Origin: Sphingomonas ginsenosidimutans
Lineage (GTDB): Bacteria > Pseudomonadota > Alphaproteobacteria > Sphingomonadales > Sphingomonadaceae
Direction of reading: 5' to 3'
Assembly (NCBI RefSeq): GCF_002374835.1
Contig: NZ_NWVD01000008.1
Location: forward strand, 1 to 64,000
DNA length: 64,000 nucleotides
The position numbers and the translations under genes are program-made. Of this stretch, positions 56,462 through 64,000 are shown piece by piece. The stretch's first letter is position 1; each line of letters opens with the position of its first letter. Below the pieces are notes generated by a model, which ran no database searches, was not told the origin of the DNA, and saw only the letters and a list, made by a program, of their open reading frames with translations.

Positions 56462-57028
56462 ATGGAGCTTCACGGCCTCGACATCATCGTCCTCGTATTG
56501 GTCGGGCTGACGGCTCTGGGGGGGGCGCGTCGCGGGTTCGTGGGCGAAGTGCTGGCGCTGTTCGCCTGGGTGGCGATGATCTTCGCGCTCAAGATCTTCC
56601 ATCTGCCGCTGGCGAAGGCCGTGTCGGCGATCGTCGGGACGCCGTCGGGTGCGGCGGTGCTGGCGTTCGTGGTGCTGACGGGCGGCACCTATCTGGCCAG
56701 CCGGCTGGTCATCAACGCGATCGCGCGGCGCACGCGCACGTCGGTGCTGGGCCCGATCGACAGGGCGCTGGGCTTCGGTTTCGGCGCGTTGAAGGGTTTG
56801 ATCCTGGCCAGCCTTGCCTATCTGTTCGTGGTGCTGGTGCTGGACACGATGGGGGGTGGGCCGACCCACCGCCCGGACTGGCTGGTGAAGGCGCGTACCT
56901 ATCCGCTGCTTAGCGCCACCAGCGCGTCGATGGCGGATTTCGTCGATCGCCGACGCAAGGGGCAACCGGTCTTCGGAAGCAAGCCCGCGCCGGTGCCCAA
57001 GGAAGCGACCCGCCACGATGAGCCTTGA
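56462..57028 (+). CDS. cvpA: CvpA family membrane protein
   Basis: 188 residues with four membrane helices: DIIVLVLVGLTALGGARRGF, then VLALFAWVAMIFALKIF, AVLAFVVLTGGTYLASRLV and LILASLAYLFVVLVL. The GGARRGFVGE turn after helix 1 is CvpA-typical. CvpA is linked to envelope homeostasis and colicin V production. GGGGAAGGGC just before ATG 56462 decides the start. It lies 77 bp after radA and is not followed by purF here. Confidence 0.9.
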   Translation: MELHGLDIIVLVLVGLTALGGARRGFVGEVLALFAWVAMIFALKIFHLPLAKAVSAIVGTPSGAAVLAFVVLTGGTYLASRLVINAIARRTRTSVLGPIDRALGFGFGALKGLILASLAYLFVVLVLDTMGGGPTHRPDWLVKARTYPLLSATSASMADFVDRRRKGQPVFGSKPAPVPKEATRHDEP

Positions 57029-57464
57029 CCTTTACACCCCCGACGTCAGCGCGCTGGCGGTCGGCAATCCCTATCCCGAGCGGCTGGCGGCGGCGGACGG
57101 GTCGGCCGAGCGGCGCTCGCCGATCTGCGGCAGCCGTGTGGCGGTGGACGTGGCGCTGGCCGACGACGGCCGGGTGGCGATGCTGGGCACGCAGGTGCGT
57201 GCGTGCCTGCTGGGACAGGCGAGCGCGACGTTGATGGCGCGCCATGCGATCGGGCGCACCCCGGCCGAACTGGCGGCGGCCCGTGACGAACTGACCGCCT
57301 GGCTGGCGGGCGAGGGGGCGGTGCCCGGCTGGCCGGGGCTGGACGTGTTCACGCCCGGGCTGAAACTGACGGCGCGCCACCCGTCGATCCGGCTCGCCTT
57401 CGAGGCCGCGGCGGAGGCGGCCGGTGCCGCGCAGCGCGCGCGGCAAGAGCGGACGGGCGCCTGA
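57018..57464 (+). CDS. IscU/NifU-like iron-sulfur scaffold protein, third Cys absent
   Basis: 148 residues in the NifU_N fold. The first two ligand positions are SPICGSRVAVD and QVRACLLGQASA. The third IscU ligand (x-x-R-x-x-C near the C-terminus) is replaced by ARHPSIRLAFEA, without Cys. Scaffold or carrier activity is therefore uncertain. It overlaps cvpA by 11 bp and the antiporter gene by 1 bp (TGATG). Confidence 0.8.
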   Translation: MSLDLYTPDVSALAVGNPYPERLAAADGSAERRSPICGSRVAVDVALADDGRVAMLGTQVRACLLGQASATLMARHAIGRTPAELAAARDELTAWLAGEGAVPGWPGLDVFTPGLKLTARHPSIRLAFEAAAEAAGAAQRARQERTGA

Positions 57465-59230
57465 TGGAGCATGTGGCGTCGGGATCGCTGGTCAGGGACG
57501 GCACGATCCTTCTGGGGGCGGGGCTGTTCTTCGTCCTGGTTTTCCGGCGGCTGGGGCTGGGCGCCACGCTGGGCTTCTTGGTGGCGGGCGCGCTGGTCGG
57601 GCCGCAATTGCTCGGGCTGGTCGGCGATGCCGAAGGCAAGATGGGGTTCGCCGAACTGGGCATCACCCTGCTGCTGTTCATCGTCGGGCTGGAACTGAGC
57701 CCGCCGCGATTGTGGCGGTTGAAGGAGGATATCCTCGGCCTGGGGCTGTTGCAGGTGGTGGCGTGCGGCATCGCGATCGCCGCGATCCTGGCGGTGGCGG
57801 CGCATTTCTCGCTCGCCGCCGCGCTGGCGGTGGGGATGCCGCTGGCGCTGTCCTCGACCGCGCAGGTGCTGCCGATGCTGCAATCGTCGGGACGGCTGCG
57901 CACGCCGTTCGGGGAACGCGCTTTCTCGATTCTGCTGTTCCAGGACCTGTCGATCATCCCGATGATCACGATCATCACCGCGATGAGTCGCAATCCCGCC
58001 GACATGGGCGGTCCCCCGGGCTGGGTGCTGGTGGTGTACACCGTGCTGGCGATCACCGGGCTGGTCGCGGCGGGGCGGTTCGTACTGCGCCCGCTCTTCA
58101 GGCTGATCGGCAACCTGGGCGAGCGCGAGATGTTCGTGTTCGCGGCGCTGTTCACCGTCATCGCGGCGGCGGCGTTGATGCAGTCGCTGGGGCTGTCGAC
58201 CGCACTGGGCGCGTTCGTGGCGGGCGTGATGCTGGCGGACAGCCCGTACCGGCATGAATTGGAAACCGATGTCGAGCCGTTCCGCTCGATCCTGCTCGGG
58301 CTGTTCTTCCTGTCGGTCGGCATGATGCTGAACCTGGAGGCGATCGCCGAGCGGCCGCTGTTCGTCGTCGCGATGGCCGCGGCGCTGATCGCGACCAAGA
58401 CGGTGATCGTCACCGTGCTGGGCCTCGTCTTCCGCATGAAGTGGCGGCCGGCGCTGGCGCTGGGGCTGCTGCTGAGCCAGGGGGGCGAATTCGGCTTCGT
58501 CCTGCTCGGGCAGGCGCAGAACGCCTATCTGATCGCGCCGGAGGCGGCGAGCCTGTTCGGCGCGATCATCACGCTGTCGATGGCGACCACGCCGTTCCTG
58601 ATGGCCGCGACCCGCGCGTTCCGCGAACAGCCGCTGGCCAGCGACGACGCGCGCGACGGACCGACCGCCGATGGCGCCAATGCGGTCATCGTCGGCTATG
58701 GCCGGTTCGGGCAGACGGTGGGCCAGATGCTGCTGGCGCAGGACATCCCCGTCACGCTGATCGACACCGATATCGAGATGATCGATATCGCCGCGGAATT
58801 CGGGTCGAAGGTCTATTACGGCGACGGCACGCGCATCGACCTGCTGCGGCAGGCGGGCGCGGCCGAGGCGGAACTGATCCTGTTCTGCATGGACGGCGAT
58901 CAGCTGGACGCGACCACGGTCGAGGCGATCCATGAGGCGTTCCCAAAAGCCGCGCTGTATGTGCGCGCGTTCGATCGCCGCGCGCTGGTGAAGCTGAAGG
59001 GCGGGCCGACGCGCTATGTCGTGCGCGAGGTGCTGGAATCGGCGATCCGCATGGCGCGGCTGGCGATGCGCGACCTGGGCGTGTCGGCCGCCGATATCGA
59101 CCGGGCGGAGGACATGTACCGCGCGCGCGACAAGGAACGGCTGCGTATCCAGATCGAGGCGGGCGACCTGCGCGCCGCGCGGGCGCAGGTAGCAGCGGAA
59201 CAGCCGTGGGGCGGAGGAGGCGCGCAATGA
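57464..59230 (+). CDS. CPA2-family cation:proton antiporter (Kef-like)
   Basis: 588 residues: about twelve membrane helices with VAGALVGPQLLGLV, FLVAGAL, LLLFIVGLELSPPRLW and ALGAFVAGVMLADS, then a cytosolic RCK/TrkA-N nucleotide domain: AVIVGYGRFGQTVGQMLLAQ and VTLIDTDIEMIDI. It exports K+ (or Na+) for H+, gated by NAD(H) or glutathione adducts in KefB/C. A kefF-like gene is absent. Confidence 0.94.
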   Translation: MEHVASGSLVRDGTILLGAGLFFVLVFRRLGLGATLGFLVAGALVGPQLLGLVGDAEGKMGFAELGITLLLFIVGLELSPPRLWRLKEDILGLGLLQVVACGIAIAAILAVAAHFSLAAALAVGMPLALSSTAQVLPMLQSSGRLRTPFGERAFSILLFQDLSIIPMITIITAMSRNPADMGGPPGWVLVVYTVLAITGLVAAGRFVLRPLFRLIGNLGEREMFVFAALFTVIAAAALMQSLGLSTALGAFVAGVMLADSPYRHELETDVEPFRSILLGLFFLSVGMMLNLEAIAERPLFVVAMAAALIATKTVIVTVLGLVFRMKWRPALALGLLLSQGGEFGFVLLGQAQNAYLIAPEAASLFGAIITLSMATTPFLMAATRAFREQPLASDDARDGPTADGANAVIVGYGRFGQTVGQMLLAQDIPVTLIDTDIEMIDIAAEFGSKVYYGDGTRIDLLRQAGAAEAELILFCMDGDQLDATTVEAIHEAFPKAALYVRAFDRRALVKLKGGPTRYVVREVLESAIRMARLAMRDLGVSAADIDRAEDMYRARDKERLRIQIEAGDLRAARAQVAAEQPWGGGGAQ

Positions 59231-59559
59231 ACCTGGTGCTGGTGCTGGCAGCACTGTCGGGCGCGATGGCGGTGGGCGCGGGGGCGTTCGGCGCGCATGG
59301 CGCCAGCGGCGCGGCGGTCGAGTGGCTGAAGACCGGCGGACACTATCAACTGGTCCACGCGGTCGCGGCGATCGTCGCGCTGCGGATGGAGCTGCGCGGG
59401 CCGGCGTGGCTGTTCGTCGCGGGCGCCGGCATCTTCGCGGGCACGCTGTACCTAATGGCGCTGGGGCTGCCGCGCTGGCTGGGCGCGATCACGCCGATCG
59501 GTGGCACGCTGCTGATCGCCGGATGGCTGTGGCTGGCGGTAGCGGCGCTGCGCGGCTGA
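59227..59559 (+). CDS. DUF423 membrane protein
   Basis: 110 residues with four short hydrophobic helices and the DUF423 signature GAFGAHGASG near residue 25, then TGGHYQLVHAVAAI and LIAGWLWLAVAAL. Function unknown. It starts in an ATGA overlap with the antiporter gene, and ends 2 bp from the convergent MFS gene. Confidence 0.92.
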   Translation: MNLVLVLAALSGAMAVGAGAFGAHGASGAAVEWLKTGGHYQLVHAVAAIVALRMELRGPAWLFVAGAGIFAGTLYLMALGLPRWLGAITPIGGTLLIAGWLWLAVAALRG

Positions 59560-59561
59560 GG

Positions 59562-61001
59562 TCAGCGCACCGACACCGCCGGCTGCGCGTCGTCCGCCTC
59601 CACCCCCTTCGGATCGCGGATCGACGGGCGCAGCCGCGCGAGGCTGCATAGCCCCGCGACCAGCGCCAGACCGGCCGACACCAGCGGCGGCACGTTGCCC
59701 GCGCCGACGCCGAGCGCGAGCAGCGCGGCGACCAGCGTCGCCCCCGTCGTCTGCCCGACCAGCCGCACCGTGCTGACGAGGCCGCCGGCCGCCGCCGCCC
59801 GCTCGCGCGGGGCCGAACCGATGATGAGCCGCGCATTGGGCGGCAGGAACGTGCCGAAGCCCGACCCGCACAGCGCCATCCGCCACGCGATGTCGAAGTA
59901 GCTGGGGTCCGCGGGCATGAATGCGATCAGCAGCAGCGCGACGAACGAGATCGCCATGCCGATCCCGCCCAGCAGCCCCGCGGGTATCCGGTCCGACAGC
60001 CAGCCGGTCAGCGGCGCGACGATCATGTTGGTCAGCGGCCACGGCGCGATCGCGGCGCCCACCGCCGCGGCGGTGAAGCCGAATTCGTGGGTCAGCCGGA
60101 AGGGCGTCGACAGCAGCAGCGTCATCGACGCGACGAAGGCGGTGAACCCGCCTAGTGTCGACAACGCGATGACCGGGCGGCCGAGCAGATCGATCGGCAG
60201 GATCGGAACGGTCGTCGCACGCTCGCGCCGGACGTAGATGACGCCGACGGTGATCCCCAGCGCGACGATCGCGGCGGAGACGACCGGGCTGTCGCCGTGG
60301 ACCGCGCTTTCCGCGCCGCCGATCGTCAGTCCGAACATCGCCGCGCACATCGCCGCGCCGGTCAGGTCGAACTTCCCGTCCCGCGGCGGCGTGTCGGGCA
60401 GCGCGCGGCCGAGCAGCAGCGAGGCGATCGCGAACGGGATCGCGCTGGCGAACACCCACGGCCATGGCGCGACCGACAGCACCAGCCCGCCGATCGTCGG
60501 CGCGGCGGCGGCGCTGCTCGACACGATCACCGAATTGATGCCCAGCCCGCGCCCCAGCTGCGCCGCGGGATAGGTCTGGCGGATCAGCGCGGAGGCGACC
60601 GCCAGCGCGCCGGCCGCGCCGATCGCCTGAACCGCACGCACCACCAGCAGGAACGGCAGGCTGTTGGCGAAGAAGCACAGCAAGGTCGCGGCGGTGAAGA
60701 TCAGCTGACCCAGCTGATACATCCGCTTCAGCCCGATCCGCTCGCCCAACCCCGCGAACGGCAGCATCAGCATGACGAGCATCAGCTGATAGACGGTGAC
60801 GATCGCCACCACCGACGATGACCCGACGTGCAAGTCGCGTGCGATCGTCGGCAATGCGACATTGGCGACGCCGCCGTCGATGATGACCAGCGCGGTGCCG
60901 AAGCACAGCGCGGCGATGGCGGCATAGCGGCGCGGGGTCGGCAGGCCGTCACCGGCGGGCGCGCCCTTGGCTTGGGGGGCGGGGCTGATCGGCTGGTGGA
61001 T
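59562..61001 (-). CDS. MFS drug exporter, DHA2 (EmrB/QacA) type; start uncertain
   Basis: About 479 residues with 14 predicted helices. Features are TALVIIDGGVANVALPTIAR (helix 1 with the DHA2 D-x-x-x-x-N-V-A-L-P motif), GLGERIGLKRMYQLG (motif A) and the C-terminal SVRLVGQTTGATLVAALL. It pumps drugs or metabolites against H+. No ATG or GTG exists near the conserved start. A GGAGG sits 6 nt before an ATC at 61001; the nearest standard codon is TTG 61076, without a ribosome site and only 10 bp from the divergent peptidase start. The ATC is used here as the boundary. Confidence 0.88.
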   Translation of the reverse strand: MHQPISPAPQAKGAPAGDGLPTPRRYAAIAALCFGTALVIIDGGVANVALPTIARDLHVGSSSVVAIVTVYQLMLVMLMLPFAGLGERIGLKRMYQLGQLIFTAATLLCFFANSLPFLLVVRAVQAIGAAGALAVASALIRQTYPAAQLGRGLGINSVIVSSSAAAAPTIGGLVLSVAPWPWVFASAIPFAIASLLLGRALPDTPPRDGKFDLTGAAMCAAMFGLTIGGAESAVHGDSPVVSAAIVALGITVGVIYVRRERATTVPILPIDLLGRPVIALSTLGGFTAFVASMTLLLSTPFRLTHEFGFTAAAVGAAIAPWPLTNMIVAPLTGWLSDRIPAGLLGGIGMAISFVALLLIAFMPADPSYFDIAWRMALCGSGFGTFLPPNARLIIGSAPRERAAAAGGLVSTVRLVGQTTGATLVAALLALGVGAGNVPPLVSAGLALVAGLCSLARLRPSIRDPKGVEADDAQPAVSVR

Positions 61002-61085
61002 AAGGGACCTCCGCTGCGGTGACGGCGGGTGGGACGCCGCAGCCGCGCTCTTGTTCCCGCGAGCGTCCGCGCGCAAGTTGGCGTC

Positions 61086-63251
61086 ATGAAAAGAAAGGTC
61101 GAGAAACGCATGATCGTGGGTCGAGGAATGACGATGGCGGCGGTGGCCGCACTGATGCTGACAGGCGCCGGCATGGTTGCGCCCGCGCCGGCAAGCGCGC
61201 AGACGGCGGCGATGACCGACACGAAGGCTGCGCCGCAGGACGATCCCTATCTGTGGCTGGAGGACAAGGACGGCGCGAAGCCGCTCGCCTGGGTGGAGGC
61301 GGAAAACAAGCGCACGCTGGCGCGGCTTCAATCCGATCCGCGCTACCAGACCTTCTATCAGGAGGCCTATGCGATCGCGGCGGCGAAGGATCGTATCCCG
61401 ATGCCGGCGCAGGTGATGGGAAGGATCGTCAATTTCTGGCGCGACGCCGACCATCCGCAGGGCGTGTGGCGGTGGACGACCCCCGCCGACTACGCCAATC
61501 CTGCGCCCAAGTGGCAGACGCTGATCGACCTCGATGCGCTGGGCAAGGCGGAGGGGCACAAATGGGTGTGGAAGGGCGCCACCTGCCTGCAACCCGACGA
61601 ACGCCTGTGCCTGGTCGCGCTGTCCGAGGGCGGCGAGGATGCGGTGACCTATCGCGAATTCGATCTGGCCGCCGGGCGATTCGTCGACGGTGGCTTCACC
61701 CTGCCGACGTCGAAACAGGGCGCGGCGTGGCTCGACAAGGATACGCTGCTGGTGTCGCGTGACTGGGGCGCGGGGACGATGACCGCATCGGGCTATCCGT
61801 TCGTGGTCAAGGCGGTGAAGCGCGGCCAGCCGTTGTCGGCGGCCACCGAGCTGTACCGCGGCCAGCCGGGCGACCAGCTGGGCACCTATGCCTCGGTCAT
61901 GACCGATGCGGCGGGCAACAAGGCGGTGATCGTCGAGCGGCGCCCGACCTTCTTCGGCGGCGAAAGCTTCATCATGGTCGACGGCAAGCTCGTGAAGCTG
62001 GACATGCCGGCGCGCGTGTTCGCGCAGGGGCTGGTCGACGGGCAGTTGCTGTTCCAGACCAGCGAGGCGTGGGGCGACATTCCCGCTGGGGCGATCGCCA
62101 GCGCGCCGCTGAGCGCGGTACGCACCGGGCGCTTCACGCCGGAGGTGGTGTTCGCCCCCGGTGCGCGCCAGACGGTCGACGGATTCGCGACGACGCGGCA
62201 CCACGTCATCGCCAACGTCTATGACAATGTCCGTGCGACGCCGATGGTGTTCACGCATGCCGATGGCCGCTGGACGTCGCGCGCATTGCCGCTGGCCGAC
62301 AACGCCTCGATCGACGTCGTCAGCACGACCGACTCCAGCGACCAGGCCTATATGCAGGTCACCGGTTTCCTGACGCCGACGACCTTGTGGGCGGTCGACG
62401 CCAGCGGCGCGACGAAACCGGCCGAGGTGAAGGCGTTGCCCGCGAAGTTCGATGCGTCGCGCGACGTGGTCGAACAGTTCGAGGCGACGTCGACCGACGG
62501 CACGAAGGTTCCGTATTTCGTCGTCCACCGCAAGGATGCGAAGCTGGACGGCAGCACGCCGACGATCATGACTGCCTATGGCGGGTTCGAATCGTCGATG
62601 ACGCCCTATTACTCCGGCATCACCGGCAAGCTGTGGCTGGAACGCGGCGGCAGCTTCGTGCTGGCGAACATCCGCGGCGGGGGCGAGTTCGGGCCGAAAT
62701 GGCACGACGCCGGACGCAAGACGAAGCGGCAGGTGATCTATGACGATTTCGCCGCGGTGGCGAAGGACCTGATCGCGCGGCGGCTCACCAGCGCGGCGAA
62801 GCTGGGCATCTATGGCGGGTCGAACGGTGGGCTGCTGATGGGGGTGGAGTTCAACCAGCATCCCGAATTGTGGAAGGCGGTGACGATCCAGGTGCCGTTG
62901 CTGGACATGCTGCGCTACGAACAGATCGCGGCCGGCGCGTCCTGGGTGGACGAATATGGTTCGGTGACGGTGCCGGAAGAGCGCGCGTTCCTGGCGAAGA
63001 TTTCGCCCTATCAGAACATCCGCCGCGGGGTGGCCTATCCCGAACCCTATATCTGGACCACGACCAAGGACGACCGCGTCGGGCCGCAGCATGCGCGCAA
63101 GTTCGCCGCGCGGCTGAAGGAATATGGCCTGCCGTATCTGTTCTTCGAGGATACCGCCGGCGGCCATTCGGGCGACGCGGATATTGAGCAGGGCGCGCGG
63201 TTGCAGGCGTTGCAGATGACCTATTTTGCGCAGAAATTGCTGGGCCAGTAG
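61086..63251 (+). CDS. S9-family prolyl oligopeptidase, secreted
   Basis: 721 residues. A signal peptide (MKRKVEKRMIVGRGMTMAAV...PASAQ) precedes the propeller domain (residues ~50-400) and the alpha/beta-hydrolase domain. The catalytic Ser is in YGGSNGGLLMG, Asp in TKDDRVGP and His in AGGHSGDA. It cleaves peptides after Pro in the periplasm. ATG 61110 is a possible alternative start. Divergent from the MFS gene. Confidence 0.94.
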   Translation: MKRKVEKRMIVGRGMTMAAVAALMLTGAGMVAPAPASAQTAAMTDTKAAPQDDPYLWLEDKDGAKPLAWVEAENKRTLARLQSDPRYQTFYQEAYAIAAAKDRIPMPAQVMGRIVNFWRDADHPQGVWRWTTPADYANPAPKWQTLIDLDALGKAEGHKWVWKGATCLQPDERLCLVALSEGGEDAVTYREFDLAAGRFVDGGFTLPTSKQGAAWLDKDTLLVSRDWGAGTMTASGYPFVVKAVKRGQPLSAATELYRGQPGDQLGTYASVMTDAAGNKAVIVERRPTFFGGESFIMVDGKLVKLDMPARVFAQGLVDGQLLFQTSEAWGDIPAGAIASAPLSAVRTGRFTPEVVFAPGARQTVDGFATTRHHVIANVYDNVRATPMVFTHADGRWTSRALPLADNASIDVVSTTDSSDQAYMQVTGFLTPTTLWAVDASGATKPAEVKALPAKFDASRDVVEQFEATSTDGTKVPYFVVHRKDAKLDGSTPTIMTAYGGFESSMTPYYSGITGKLWLERGGSFVLANIRGGGEFGPKWHDAGRKTKRQVIYDDFAAVAKDLIARRLTSAAKLGIYGGSNGGLLMGVEFNQHPELWKAVTIQVPLLDMLRYEQIAAGASWVDEYGSVTVPEERAFLAKISPYQNIRRGVAYPEPYIWTTTKDDRVGPQHARKFAARLKEYGLPYLFFEDTAGGHSGDADIEQGARLQALQMTYFAQKLLGQ

Positions 63252-63331
63252 AATGTGGCAGGGCCGGGCGGTCGACGGATCGCCCGCCCGGTTCTTGCTG
63301 CAACGCAGCGAATTGCGCTAAGGGTAGCGCG

Positions 63332-63673
63332 ATGGAAGCCGAACCCGATGGCCGCGCAGGCGGCGCCGTGCCCGATACCGTTCCGATCGTTTTCGAAGCG
63401 ATCGTCAAGCAGCAGGCGATCGCCGCCACCTATAATCGTGGCAGCGTGACGCTGGCGCCGCACATCATCTATACCAAGCATGGCGAGATCTATCTCGACG
63501 CGATGACGATCGAGCGCGACGGCCAGCCGCCGAAGGAGCCGAAGATCGGCGCGTTCAAGCTCGCCGGTCTCAGCGGGCTGCGCATCACGCCGCGCCGATT
63601 CCGGCCGAGCGAATTGTTCACCCCCGGCGACGCCAAATATGAGGGCGTGACGCTGCTGGCGGTGGAGCTCTGA
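63332..63673 (+). CDS. Conserved hypothetical protein
   Basis: 113 residues: VPIVFEAIVKQQAIAATYNR, HIIYTKHGEIYLDAMTIERD, KIGAFKLAGLSGLRITPRRF. The beta-rich pattern and the final LTP[RK]RFRP-like block recur next to house-keeping genes in sphingomonads, but I do not recognise a named domain. No signal peptide. It is followed directly by the DoxX-like gene. Confidence 0.75.
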   Translation: MEAEPDGRAGGAVPDTVPIVFEAIVKQQAIAATYNRGSVTLAPHIIYTKHGEIYLDAMTIERDGQPPKEPKIGAFKLAGLSGLRITPRRFRPSELFTPGDAKYEGVTLLAVEL

Positions 63674-63711
63674 GCCAGCCGGACGAGACGCGGGCGCGGT
63701 CGATCGGTCGC

Positions 63712-64000
63712 GTGCTGCTGATCGCTTTCTATGCGCTGGCGGGCGTCGCGCATCTGGTCGTCACCGATGCGATGGTGCGGATCGTCCCGGCGTGGGTGCA
63801 GATGCCGCATGCGGTGGTGATCGCCACGGGCCTGTGCGAGCTGGCAGGCGCCGCCGCGCTGGTCACGCACCGCTGGCGACGTGCCGCCGGATGGGCGCTG
63901 GCGGCCTATGCGCTGTGCGTCTGGCCGGCCAACGCGCACCATGCGATCATCGACCTGTCGGGCGGCACTGGGCTCCCGATCTGGTATCACGCGCCACGGC
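63712..64000 (+). CDS. DoxX-like membrane protein, partial at window end
   Basis: 96 residues visible, frame open to the edge. From GTG 63712: LLIAFYALAGVAHLVVTDAM, then the AWVQMPHAVVIATGLCELAG block and AAGWALAAYALCVWPANAHH, giving at least three hydrophobic helices. The G-x-x-E-x-x-G-A motif (ATGLCELAGAA) is the DoxX hallmark. An in-frame CTG at 63670 overlapping the previous stop could be the real start. The 3' end lies outside the window. Confidence 0.68.
   Translation, partial: MLLIAFYALAGVAHLVVTDAMVRIVPAWVQMPHAVVIATGLCELAGAAALVTHRWRRAAGWALAAYALCVWPANAHHAIIDLSGGTGLPIWYHAPR

Noticed and set aside
59562..63167. 1201-residue open frame on the minus strand opposite the S9 peptidase
   Set aside because: Only the left 480 codons (MFS transporter) have protein-like content. 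The rest is antisense to a clear catalytic peptidase and is open only because GC-rich codon bias removes stops.

Overview
This is a chromosomal window from a GC-rich alphaproteobacterium, most likely a Sphingomonas or close sphingomonad. The evidence is the overall coding style (strong G/C third positions, many GTG/TTG starts, ATGA/GTGA-coupled operons), an Entner-Doudoroff gene set, an endonuclease-type MutL, a GTTC-N7-GTTC SOS box before recA, a RpoH-type promoter before hsp20, a large TonB-dependent receptor and several sphingomonad-style intergenic repeats. Almost everything is core chromosome; there is no prophage, complete IS element, plasmid module or CRISPR array.

Layout. 1-6.1 kb (minus): end of a small DUF6481-like gene, tRNA-Lys(CTT), and the rod-shape operon mreB-mreC-mreD-mrdA-rodA. 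6.2-9.5 kb: mutL, an AT-rich orphan gene that looks acquired, a GAF-domain protein and a 25-residue putative lipoprotein. 9.6-10.8 kb (minus): rpsF-rpsR-rplI. 11-16 kb (plus): fatty-acid cluster fabD-fabG-acpP-fabF plus mltG; a frameshifted GxxExxY gene in a 20-bp inverted-repeat frame sits between fabD and fabG. 16-21.8 kb (minus): zwf-pgl-edd-glk-eda, the whole route from glucose to pyruvate plus glyceraldehyde-3-P. 21.9-25.8 kb: argC with an SH3-only gene and a MarR regulator, then secG and pyrG. 26-29 kb: hsp20 and a divergent TonB-dependent receptor. 29.5-32.5 kb: lolC-lolD-GNAT-glutathione peroxidase. 32.6-40.4 kb: HdeD-like protein, dnaE, a radical SAM protein, a YbjN protein, moaB and two small unknowns. 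40.5-46.4 kb: soluble lytic transglycosylase, UDG-like protein, ETF-ubiquinone oxidoreductase and a TPR protein. 46.7-51 kb: ispE, a crotonase, recA, a methyltransferase and a GST. 51.4-59.6 kb: alaS, a duplicated-domain periplasmic protein, radA, cvpA, an IscU-like scaffold, a CPA2 antiporter and DUF423. 59.6-64 kb: MFS exporter, S9 prolyl oligopeptidase, an unknown gene and a partial DoxX-like gene cut by the window end.

The genes form functional blocks: lateral wall growth (MreBCD, PBP2, RodA, with MltG and Slt elsewhere), type II fatty acid synthesis, Entner-Doudoroff sugar catabolism, DNA repair and replication (MutL, DnaE, RecA, RadA, UDG-like) and envelope transport (LolCD, SecG, TonB receptor). 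The least ordinary DNA is the inverted-repeat cassette at 12.0-12.4 kb with a related solo end at 46.6 kb, an 80-bp two-hairpin repeat present in opposite orientations at 25.8 and 36.9 kb, a G/C-rich repeat inside mutL, and the AT-rich gene after mutL.
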